Both the position numbers and the translations under genes were made by a program. From Myxococcales bacterium UBA1238 (lineage in GTDB: Bacteria > Myxococcota_A > Bradymonadia > UBA7976 > UBA1532): a stretch of DNA of 64,000 nucleotides. The stretch spans positions 286-64,285 of the forward strand of contig DBWM01000011.1 of assembly GCA_002309015.1 (NCBI GenBank). The letters are read 5' to 3'. Under the pieces are notes generated by a model. It was not told the origin of the DNA. It worked only from the letters and a program-made list of their open reading frames with translations, and ran no database searches. Below, one piece after another: positions 34,692 through 42,440 of the stretch (its first letter is position 1; every line of letters begins with the position of its first letter).

Positions 34692-36065
34692 TCACGACAG
34701 GGCTTTTTGCCTTCTGAAGAGGATAAAGAGGATCGAGGAGAGGGCGAGGGCGGCGGGGTAGAAGAGCCAGGGGAGGAATGCGAGGGGGTTCAGTTTGACG
34801 ATGCTGGCGGCGATGAGGAGCTGAGCGCCGTAGGGGAGGAAGCCTTGCATGCAGCAGGAGAACGTATCGAGCAGGCTGGCCATGCGGCGGGGGTCGATTT
34901 TGTATTGGGTAGCGATGTGTTGGGCGATCTCGCCGACGGTGAGAATGGCGACGGTGTTGTTGGCGGTGCAGGCGTCGACGAGGGCGACCAAGAGGCCGAC
35001 GGAGAGTTCGGCGCCGCGGCTGGAGCGGATACGGAAGGTGAGTTTTTGGGTGATGTAATGGAGGCCGCCGTTCATGCGGACGATTTCGAGGAGGCCACCG
35101 GCCATCATGGTGACGATGATCAGTTCGCCCATGCCGAGGATGCCTTTGCCCATCGTCTCGAACCAGGTGATGAAGCTGTAGGATCCGTCGAGGATGCCAA
35201 TCGCTCCGGTGAGGATCAGGCCGCCGGTGAGGACGACCATCACGTTGAGACCAAGGAGGGCAGTGATGAGGACGGCGAGATAGGGGATGAGTTTTAAGAA
35301 CTGGATTTCAGGCAGGTTTTGGGGCGAATGGATGCCTTGTCCGAGGAAGAGATAGAGGCCGATCATCAAAAGAGCGGGGGGGAGGGCGATCCAGAAGTTG
35401 GCGCGGAATTTGTCTTTGGGCGCGCAGCCCTGGGTGCTGGTCGCGACGATCGTCGTATCTGAGATGAAGGAGAGGTTGTCGCCAAAGAAGGATCCGCCGA
35501 TGACGATGGCGGACATCATCGCGAGATCCGCTCCGGTCGATTGAGCGAGGCCGAGGGCGATCGGCATGAGGGCGACGATCGTGCCGACGCTGGTTCCAAT
35601 CGCGAGGGAGACGAGGCAGGAAGCTAAAAAGAGGCCGACGAGGAGGATGCTTCCGGGAAAGAGCGAGAGCGTGAAATAGACGGTCGCATCGATGGAGCCC
35701 ATGCCTTTTGCAGAGGCAGCAAAGGCGCCCGCGAGGACAAAAATCCAGAGCATCAGCATCAGGTTCGAGGTGCCCGCCCCCCGGCTATAGCTCAGAATCC
35801 GCTGCATGATCGGTTTGCCCGGCGATGTTGCAATCGCATAGATGCTCGAAAACATGAACGCGACGGTGATCGGCATCTTGTAGAAGTCGCCTGAGACGAT
35901 CGAGGTTGCGAGATAGAGGATGACGAAGACGAACAGGGGACTGAGGGCGAGGAGACCTTGTCTGTGTCCTACCATTTTGCTGGTTTCGAGGGTGGGCGAG
36001 GCCTGTATGACGGCCTCCTCAAAACTGTTGTCGAGATCATTTTCTTTTTCGTCGGTGCGAGCCAC
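34692..36065 (-). CDS. NhaC-family Na+/H+ antiporter
   Basis: 457 residues with about 11-12 membrane segments. NhaC-type motifs are GTSVGTIVALMPIALGLAQ (about residues 157-175), GGSFFGDNLSFISDTTIVA (about 190-208) and VDACTANNTVAILTVG (about 363-378). It would expel Na+ against protons, which suits an organism that also runs the Nqr sodium pump. Start is GTG 36065, with GGAG 7 bases upstream. A palindrome at 36135-36159 lies in its upstream region. Confidence 0.9.
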   Translation of the reverse strand: MARTDEKENDLDNSFEEAVIQASPTLETSKMVGHRQGLLALSPLFVFVILYLATSIVSGDFYKMPITVAFMFSSIYAIATSPGKPIMQRILSYSRGAGTSNLMLMLWIFVLAGAFAASAKGMGSIDATVYFTLSLFPGSILLVGLFLASCLVSLAIGTSVGTIVALMPIALGLAQSTGADLAMMSAIVIGGSFFGDNLSFISDTTIVATSTQGCAPKDKFRANFWIALPPALLMIGLYLFLGQGIHSPQNLPEIQFLKLIPYLAVLITALLGLNVMVVLTGGLILTGAIGILDGSYSFITWFETMGKGILGMGELIIVTMMAGGLLEIVRMNGGLHYITQKLTFRIRSSRGAELSVGLLVALVDACTANNTVAILTVGEIAQHIATQYKIDPRRMASLLDTFSCCMQGFLPYGAQLLIAASIVKLNPLAFLPWLFYPAALALSSILFILFRRQKALS

Positions 36066-36134
36066 AAAAAATCTCCATAAAAAGTCATTCTGTACGCTAT
36101 ATCCGCGTCGTGGTTTCGATCAAAGTGCAAAATA

Positions 36135-36159
36135 TATACCCACGAAAAAAGTAGGTATA
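36135..36159. promoter_or_regulatory. Palindrome upstream of the NhaC gene
   Basis: TATACCCAC and GTAGGTATA form a 9-bp inverted repeat (one mismatch) around GAAAAAA, 70 bp upstream of the GTG start. It could be an operator in the promoter, or a hairpin in the end of the preceding transcript. Confidence 0.4.
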
Positions 36160-36295
36160 AGAGAGCGATTGAAAACCGGAGGACCGCTTTTGGGGAAGCG
36201 GCTTTTTCAGCTCTCATGGCATGGTGAGGAGAATCTGGAGAAAACGAAAGCGGAGAATGAGGGAGAAGCGCAAATGGGGGGGCGAGGAAATCGCT

Positions 36296-36954
36296 TTATT
36301 TCACCGTTTTCCCCAGCTGGTAGGCGGCCTCGGCGTAGGGGGTGCCTTTGATGCTTCCGGGCGTCCAGATTCCGGGGGCGATCACCTGACCCGCATCTTC
36401 CCAGCCCATATAGTCGATGAGCGTGCGATAATGGGCCACCATCGCATCGGCATCTTTTTTGGCCTGATTGGCGTAAGCCATCAGAAATGCAGCTTTTTTC
36501 TTTACATGAAGCTGGCCGTTCAGCGCATAGAAGCGATCGATCACGGTTTTTAACTGCGCCGAGAAACCAAAATCATACATGGGGGAACAGAAGACGATCA
36601 GATCGGCGCTGACGAGTTCAGATCGCAGGCTCTTTGTGAAGTCATCGTTGAAGATGCAGGGCCCGTTCATCCCACAATGATTGCAGCCCACGCAGGGCCG
36701 AACGTCGCTTTCGGCCGCATTGAAGCGAAGAATTCATACCCCGCTTCCTTTGCACCCTTCTCGAACCGATCGGCCATGTGATTCATGTTGCCATTTTTGC
36801 GCGGGCTGCCCGTCAGTAAGACGATCTTCATCTTTTTGTTTTCCCCCCTGGCAGCGTCCGTCGTCGTCCCCGATGCGAGTACCTAAGAGGGGGAAAGCAG
36901 CAGACTGCCCGCCAGCACAGCGGCTGAGGATTGAAGGAACTTACGGCGATCCAT
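36296..36954 (-). pseudogene. Decayed Tat-exported NADPH-dependent FMN reductase-like (flavodoxin fold) gene
   Basis: The ancestral frame starts at ATG 36954 with a twin-arginine signal (MDRRKFLQSSAAVLAGSLLL). An in-frame TAG at 36883-36885 interrupts it right after the signal; the frame then continues through MKIVLLTGSPRKNGN (FMN-phosphate loop) to GYEF. A frameshift near 36726-36735 moves the coding to a second frame, where RFNAAESDVRPCVGCNHCG continues and the protein runs to 36296 with the usual SPMYDFGFSAQLKTVIDR. A new start at 36831 or 36691 could give fragments only. Two independent lesions argue for true decay. Lies 10 bp after the flavin-reductase-like lipoprotein gene. Confidence 0.82.
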
Positions 36955-36964
36955 GGAGTTTTCC

Positions 36965-37714
36965 CTATTTTTGCCAGATATGGACGATCTCGCCGATATA
37001 CATGTAATGGACGTCGATGCCCCTCTGCTTGTACCAGTCGCGCTGTTCCTGCTGGAGCAGGCTGGAATCGAACTGGGCGGCGTAGATCTTTTTGCATTCA
37101 ATGGCAAAGTCGGACTCGGCGTAGCGCGGGTTTCCGAGCTCGGTCCATTCGGCGGTCAGATGGGCGCCCGCAACTTTATCTTCATCGCGCCCCGAAACGC
37201 GGCCCAGATAAGCCAGCTGATCGCGCATCGCCTCTGGAAAATGCGAAACCGTGAAGTGATCGTTCTTTTGAAGAAAGTCAAAGGTGTAACGACTGGGGCT
37301 GACATAGATGGTGACGACATCCTTGCTCCAAAGACGGCCGATGCTGCCCCAGCCGATCGTCATCAGGTTGGCTTTTTCCTTGTTGCCGGCGGCCACGACC
37401 ATCCAGTCTTCACCAAAAAGCCGCGCCATATTGTAAGGGATCTCGCGCGGCGCGATCTCTTTCCATGCCTTCGAATTCATCTTCCGATCCTCCTGGATTG
37501 CTTTGGCTCTTACGAGCGCAGCCCGCTCCTTCTCCTGGAGTGCTCTGGCTTTTACGAGCTCAGCCAGCTCCTCCTCCTGAATTGCTTTGGCTTTTACGAG
37601 CTCAGCCTGAGCCTCCTCCGACTTTGCAGAAGGCGCCTCCGTTTGGGACTCGCGGCTGCAGGCACAGAGGAACAGACAACCGAAGAGCCATGTGCGGGCA
37701 GATGCGTTCATCAT
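36965..37714 (-). CDS. Flavin-reductase-like domain lipoprotein with coiled-coil repeats
   Basis: 249 residues. Lipoprotein signal MMNASARTWLFGCLFLCAC (Cys19), then a coiled coil of three 14-residue units (AELVKARALQEKER type, about residues 36-78), then a flavin reductase/FMN-binding split-barrel domain: NLMTIGWGSIGRLWSKDVVT, SRYTFDFLQKNDHFTVSHFP, LGRVSGRDEDKVAG. Such domains normally sit in the cytoplasm; a lipid-anchored form is unusual. It precedes a decayed Tat-exported flavodoxin-type gene by 10 bp, which suggests that the two once formed an envelope flavin redox pair. Confidence 0.82.
   Translation of the reverse strand: MMNASARTWLFGCLFLCACSRESQTEAPSAKSEEAQAELVKAKAIQEEELAELVKARALQEKERAALVRAKAIQEDRKMNSKAWKEIAPREIPYNMARLFGEDWMVVAAGNKEKANLMTIGWGSIGRLWSKDVVTIYVSPSRYTFDFLQKNDHFTVSHFPEAMRDQLAYLGRVSGRDEDKVAGAHLTAEWTELGNPRYAESDFAIECKKIYAAQFDSSLLQQEQRDWYKQRGIDVHYMYIGEIVHIWQK
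37490..37622 (-). repeat. In-gene tandem repeat, 42-bp unit
   Basis: GGCTYTTACGAG recurs at 37505, 37547 and 37589, exactly 42 bp apart. Each unit encodes 14 residues of coiled coil in the flavin-reductase-like lipoprotein. Confidence 0.9.
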
Positions 37715-37738
37715 ATGAGACTCTCTGCAGCTTTAAAG

Positions 37739-38554
37739 CTACTTCTTGGCCTTGGCGTTTTCGTCCTTTGAAGACTCCGCCGGCGGCTCTTTTTCTCCCT
37801 CTTTCTTGGCCTTCTTCTTCGTTTGGATCTTATGGAAGCAGGATTCGACGATCTTGTAATCGCTGTTGTAGGCCATGAGCAGTCGCGCGTAGGCGTGATT
37901 GTAGAAGTTGCGCGCTTTTTCGGCGACCTGATTCAAAGCGATCGTGGCGTCATTCTCTGCGCTGATGGCCGCCGCCCGCTTTTCGATCTGATCGCGAATC
38001 TTTTGCATATTGGCTTCGAGATCTGGAATATGATTCCTGAAGAGTTCATAATCCGCATCAGCCGCAATCTTATCGCGCAAACGGTGGATGTAATCGATGT
38101 GATGCGAATAACCGTGATTGGGATTCGACAGCTCCGTCGGGCTCTTAGGGAAAATCTTCAGATAAATCGGATCCTTGGAATCCCCCTGAAGATGCGCCCT
38201 GACCTCGCGCGCAATCTGAAGGACGAGCTTGTGGCTGTCGGTCACCACCTGTTTTAACTCCGCATTGAGCCCCACCCGGTTGGCATTGGCCATCATGAGC
38301 GCATCCTGCGCCTGATGCAGCTGCTGCAGATGATCGCCGCATTCAACCATCAACTGCTTTGGCCCATTCGGCCCCTCAGGATCCTCCGGCGCAGGCTTCC
38401 GCATCAACTGCACGCGCAAAAACAAAATCGAGTTATAAGTGGTCGTATGAGGCGTCTTATCGGTCAGCTGATTCATCCATTCTCTCCCCAGGGCAGCCCC
38501 CGCCACCCCAAAAGGCCAGTCTCCATCACCGGCCATATTCACATTTTTGAGCAT
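37739..38554 (-). CDS. Hypothetical protein, 271 residues
   Basis: No family recognised. Mostly helical; the middle (about residues 75-215) has long helices with the patterns LQQLHQAQDALMMANANR and RDQIEKRAAAISAENDATIA. The last 25 residues are Lys/Glu-rich (KKKAKKEGEKEPPAE). No signal peptide. The start is uncertain: ATG 38554 or 38536, neither with a clear ribosome site. It ends 24 bp upstream of the flavin-reductase-like lipoprotein gene and may be its operon partner. Confidence 0.7.
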   Translation of the reverse strand: MLKNVNMAGDGDWPFGVAGAALGREWMNQLTDKTPHTTTYNSILFLRVQLMRKPAPEDPEGPNGPKQLMVECGDHLQQLHQAQDALMMANANRVGLNAELKQVVTDSHKLVLQIAREVRAHLQGDSKDPIYLKIFPKSPTELSNPNHGYSHHIDYIHRLRDKIAADADYELFRNHIPDLEANMQKIRDQIEKRAAAISAENDATIALNQVAEKARNFYNHAYARLLMAYNSDYKIVESCFHKIQTKKKAKKEGEKEPPAESSKDENAKAKK

Positions 38555-38639
38555 AGCAGATTCGAGGATTCAAAAAAGAGTTTTTTTTCATGGATGGGCG
38601 ATTTTTTTGAGGGAGGGTGTATGCAGAAGTGATACTTTG

Positions 38640-38930
38640 AAGGCGTCGTGAGAGCATGGGGAAGGCGATTGAACGATTGAATTCCGTGGGCTTGTGGATC
38701 GATGGCGGTGTTTAACGAGTGAATGGGGGTTATGGAGAGCTGGGCGATGGAATTCAGGGCGTGAATGCCTGTGGCGGAAGTTCGGGATGGGGAGTTAACG
38801 CGTGAATGGAGGATGGGGAAGTTCGGGATGGGGAGTTAATGGATGAAGGAAAATGGTGGGGGAGTTCGGGAGATGGGGAGCAGTGGATAGAGCGAGCTTA
38901 AACGAATCAGCTGAGCGGATTCGTGAGGTT
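38640..38930. repeat. Intergenic degenerate repeats, 41-42-bp period, at the island edge
   Basis: AACGAGTGAATG-type marks lie at 38672, 38714, 38756, 38797 and 38838 (steps 42, 42, 41, 41). TTCGGGATGGGGAGTTAA is repeated at 38781 and 38822. The array separates the 37.7-38.6 kb gene from the defence island. No gene is supported. Confidence 0.72.
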
Positions 38931-38932
38931 TT

Positions 38933-39580
38933 TTAATCGTCTTCTTTTGGGGGAATGAGCATCAGACTGGAATCGAACTCTCCCTTTTGCTTGAAATATT
39001 GGATCATATCGATAAACGGATTGAGTTCCTCACCGTCTTCATTGAGATACCATTCAATATACTCCGCATCGCCTTTTGAACCGTAAAAACAGGCTTCAAA
39101 GACCGCTTTTCGGGCCTGGCGCAGGCGATAGGCGTTTAAATTTAAGAGTTCGACGGTATAGCGGCCTTGTTTGGTCTTTCCTTCAATCTGACCATCAGAG
39201 AAAAATCGAAAATGCCTTTCGCAGCCTTCCTGCAAAGGTGAGACGAAGAGCGCTTCATCAAATCTGTTTTGTTTGCTGTGGCCGCAGGTGCTTTGCGCGC
39301 CTTTGGTTTCGCAGGAAGCGACGATGTTTTCATAGCACATCGACTTTTGAGGGTATCGCTCTTTGGGGCAGATATGCTCGTTATGAGCATGATCGGGTGA
39401 AATTCTCTGGCAGCAGTAAGCGCAGAGAAATTTCTGTTCATCAACCAGGCTTTCGCGCAGTTTTCTTGCGATGTTTCGGCCTTCCTCTGTTTGGACGAGC
39501 GCCTGATAAGTGAGGTTGCGACGCTTTTGAAGGTATTGGCTCCAGAACTCAGGCGTGTTCGTTTTCGTGATTCTTCTCAT
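38933..39580 (-). CDS. ptuB: PtuB-like HNH endonuclease (Septu defence)
   Basis: A 215-residue HNH nuclease of the TIGR02646 type. The Cys pair CAYC leads to HNEHICPKE with the HxxH core, then the N of the ENIVASC segment and CGHSKQNRF. Such proteins are the effector of Septu-type systems, where the partner ATPase guards and releases a nuclease. ATG 39580 is chosen because GAGG lies 5 bases upstream; the start overlaps the ptuA end by 32 bp. It is the last gene of the island. Confidence 0.85.
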   Translation of the reverse strand: MRRITKTNTPEFWSQYLQKRRNLTYQALVQTEEGRNIARKLRESLVDEQKFLCAYCCQRISPDHAHNEHICPKERYPQKSMCYENIVASCETKGAQSTCGHSKQNRFDEALFVSPLQEGCERHFRFFSDGQIEGKTKQGRYTVELLNLNAYRLRQARKAVFEACFYGSKGDAEYIEWYLNEDGEELNPFIDMIQYFKQKGEFDSSLMLIPPKEDD

Positions 39581-40865
39581 CTTTCCTCTTTGCATAGTTG
39601 AGTCTCATCGAGAGCCTGAGGGCATCTGCATGCTGAGCGCCTGTCGTTTCGGAAATCTTTGAGAGCAGCCTTTGCGCGAGATCATACTGCCGATCTTCGA
39701 TCGCCAGCTCTGTATCATGTAAAAGCTTTTCAAAATCCTGGTTTCGGCAGGATGTGTTCATAAACTCTTCAAGGATATAGTTCGCATCATATCCGTTCAT
39801 CTGAGGCAGTTCATCGACGGTGATCGTCTCATCGTGAATCAGTTTTCGGATGCGACAGGGCTGATCGATCTCACCGAGCACCTGCGGAGAATGCGTTGAG
39901 AGCATAAACTGGCAATGGGGAAAGATGGAAAGCAGGTTAGGGATCACTCTCCGCTGCCATTTGGGATGGAGATGGAGTTCGATCTCATCGATGAGAATGA
40001 CGCCTTCTCCTTCGAGCGGTGAGGTGAGCCCGGGATTGGCGATCGCGAGCCTTAAAGCGATGTCACCGACGAGTGCGAGCAAACATTTTTCGCCATCAGA
40101 GAGCTGGCCAAAGCCAATCTTTTGCGCGTTCTTTTCAATACAGATTTTAAACGGCTTCTTCTCTACATGGAGATCTTTAAATTCAGGAATCATCCTTTGA
40201 ATCGCTTCCTGAACCGCTTCATGCTGCCTTCTGTGCCATTTTAAGAACGGATCGGGGTAATCGATCGGCAAAAAATCCTGATCGGCTTCACATTCCCGGA
40301 AGCGTCCAATAAAAGTTCTGAAATCGAGCGCGCTCGAAAGCGCGTTGTCATACGCATTGAAGGGCGAAGTCGCCGGGCGGTAGGTGCGAATGCGTTCCGG
40401 AATCTCTAAGATGGCGCGGTTGGTGGGGTAATAGGCGACGAGAGGCAATCGCGCCTGCATGATCGAGTCGTCATGAGAGATTTCTTCAAAGAATTGCTTG
40501 AAGGGCTCCATGTTTTCGACATGTTCGAGAACGCCATCCGTATTTTCGTAGAATGAATAGCCTTCGCCTCGTTCTGCGTAGATATATTCAGAGATAAAGA
40601 AGCCTTTTTTCCCATCGAACTGATGCTGAAGGATGATTTCGCCCTCATACTGCATCTGTCCGGCGCGAATGTTCTCATTTTTGCCCGAAAGCTCAAACTC
40701 TGAGTCGAAATAACGGCATTTTGAAAGCATGAGCGCCAAAAAATCGAGAATCGTCGATTTGCCTGTGCCGTTATCTCCGATGAAAACATTGAGCCTCGGA
40801 TCAAAATCGAGTTCGAGCTTCTCAATCCCTCTGAAATCCCGGATATTTAATCGTTTGACGCGCAT
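39549..40865 (-). CDS. ptuA: PtuA-like ABC/SMC-type ATPase (Septu defence)
   Basis: 438 residues, an AAA-type ATPase of the RecF/SMC group. Walker A FIGDNGTGKSTILDFL lies at residues 28-43, the ABC signature-like LSDGEKCLLAL near 254, Walker B GVILIDEIELHLHP near 287, and H-loop STHSPQV near 325. It begins with MRVKRLNIRDFRGIEKLEL, the usual N-terminal beta-strand of the family. Partner HNH gene overlaps its 3' end. The pair fits Septu (PtuAB); no reverse transcriptase is nearby, so this is not a retron. It is 121 bp from the SEFIR gene. Confidence 0.85.
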   Translation of the reverse strand: MRVKRLNIRDFRGIEKLELDFDPRLNVFIGDNGTGKSTILDFLALMLSKCRYFDSEFELSGKNENIRAGQMQYEGEIILQHQFDGKKGFFISEYIYAERGEGYSFYENTDGVLEHVENMEPFKQFFEEISHDDSIMQARLPLVAYYPTNRAILEIPERIRTYRPATSPFNAYDNALSSALDFRTFIGRFRECEADQDFLPIDYPDPFLKWHRRQHEAVQEAIQRMIPEFKDLHVEKKPFKICIEKNAQKIGFGQLSDGEKCLLALVGDIALRLAIANPGLTSPLEGEGVILIDEIELHLHPKWQRRVIPNLLSIFPHCQFMLSTHSPQVLGEIDQPCRIRKLIHDETITVDELPQMNGYDANYILEEFMNTSCRNQDFEKLLHDTELAIEDRQYDLAQRLLSKISETTGAQHADALRLSMRLNYAKRKDEKNHENEHA

Positions 40866-40986
40866 GAGCGGACTCCACCAATCAAAGCGATCAAAGTTTT
40901 AGCAGTTCTGCTGAAACGATGAAACTTATTTTGAAAATATGCGGCTTTTTGGCTTTGAACGATCGTGTTTTTGGGGATGATTTGAC

Positions 40987-42423
40987 TTAGTTGCAAGAAC
41001 CAAGCTGGTTTGAATCGATGTAATCAAAAATGAGAGGCGCTGTTATATCCCTCATAGGCCATCTGATTCTTTCCCGAGGGTGCTCGTTAAAGTATTGTTT
41101 AATTTGTTCAAGCTTATGAATAAACTCTTCCTCTCTTTTATATCCAAAGATCTGCGCAATCTCCTTTAAATGCTCTTTAGAACTTAATCTTTGAGAGAAC
41201 GTTTTCATTATCTGATAATATTTATCGTAACTACATGTGATCGGAATCCAAGGTTTTGATTTGTCAATCCCATTTTGAAAGACCGATGCTTGATAGCAAA
41301 GTGCATCAGCCAAAACGAATTGATCTTGCGTACAAATTCTTTTGTTGAGCGTCTGAACCCAATCATAGGCTATCCCTGAAAAATAGTTCTGCTGATCACG
41401 TTGCTTGATGGCTTCTTCAAGCTTTGAATTGTCATGATAAAATATACAAAAACTTTTATTCTGTTGCGTCATATATATAGTATTTATGGAGTATGTTTTA
41501 CTAAAAATATTTGACAGCTCTTTAAATCTCTCTTCTTTGTGATAAATTGCAATCGTATAAATAAAAAGCTCATGCAGGCGTGTTTTAAGTAACTCTGATT
41601 TGATTGTAGACAAAGGGTTGAGCACATTGAAGATTTCTTCATACGTCTTGGTAATTAATTTCTCAGAACCAGGGACGATATGTACATATTGAAGCAACTC
41701 AAGAAACTGATCCCTGATAAGTTGAGTCTGCTGATAAAGGGACAGGATCTGATCAGATTCGAGTTCTTTTGATGAATCGTCTGAAATCGACTGAATGAAT
41801 TTCTCTTTCACTTCTGCCAAATATTCTTTGAATTTATTTTCTCTTAGAAGATCAGATCCCTCTTTTTTTAAAGAAGCATATTTTCTTTTGAAGAGCTCAT
41901 TGGTGTCTTTAGGGTTGTCGACCCATAAGGGTTTGGTGCCCAGTTCCGGTTCTACAATCTCTGGCTGGCCATAAAGATGCCTTACAAGTTTTTGATAATT
42001 TTCATCTCCATCTTCGAAGTCGCATAGATCGATATAATTTCGTGATTTTAAATAGGCAGGGAGTGGATCTATCCCATCTTCATTGCGTTCAAATATGATT
42101 GGAATAAATTTTGCTTGATCAGCTTTTTTGTAAACTTCAGCAGATATAATCTGCGTTTCACTACCGACGCCTCCAGATCTTTCATTTGCTTTTTTGGAAT
42201 AGATCGGATCCAACAGGATTAAAACGTTGGTGACAGATGGGTCTGTCACACTTTTTTCCATAAAAGCATAGATATCCTGCCCAGGCCTGAGAGACCATTG
42301 GTCTAGCAAGACATTGACGCCATCGCTTTTTAAAAAACACGCCAGTTTAAGGACCTTATTTTTATAGTCCTCGTCTTTCCATGCGTAGGAAATAAAAACT
42401 TTTGGGTGTTCGATCTTTTCCAT
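40987..42423 (-). CDS. SEFIR/TIR-like domain protein coupled to hsdS
   Basis: 478 residues. The N-terminal about 165 residues form a SEFIR (TIR-superfamily) domain: VFISYAWKDEDYKNKV, NVLLDQWSLRPGQDIYAFME, VTNVLILLDPIYSKKANER, GSETQIISAEVY. The C-terminal about 300 residues are helical and not recognised; they may sense infection. AAGGA lies 9 bases before ATG 42423; an earlier in-frame ATG at 42465 lies inside hsdS. Base composition is much more AT-rich than the surrounding chromosome, as is hsdS. A defence role follows from the fold and neighbours and is inference. Confidence 0.78.
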   Translation of the reverse strand: MEKIEHPKVFISYAWKDEDYKNKVLKLACFLKSDGVNVLLDQWSLRPGQDIYAFMEKSVTDPSVTNVLILLDPIYSKKANERSGGVGSETQIISAEVYKKADQAKFIPIIFERNEDGIDPLPAYLKSRNYIDLCDFEDGDENYQKLVRHLYGQPEIVEPELGTKPLWVDNPKDTNELFKRKYASLKKEGSDLLRENKFKEYLAEVKEKFIQSISDDSSKELESDQILSLYQQTQLIRDQFLELLQYVHIVPGSEKLITKTYEEIFNVLNPLSTIKSELLKTRLHELFIYTIAIYHKEERFKELSNIFSKTYSINTIYMTQQNKSFCIFYHDNSKLEEAIKQRDQQNYFSGIAYDWVQTLNKRICTQDQFVLADALCYQASVFQNGIDKSKPWIPITCSYDKYYQIMKTFSQRLSSKEHLKEIAQIFGYKREEEFIHKLEQIKQYFNEHPRERIRWPMRDITAPLIFDYIDSNQLGSCN

Positions 42424-42440
42424 TGCTGATTTCCTTTCGA

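Noticed and set aside
39549..40865. A retron, because PtuAB-like genes occur in retron systems
   Set aside because: No reverse transcriptase gene or msr-msd-like structure lies nearby.
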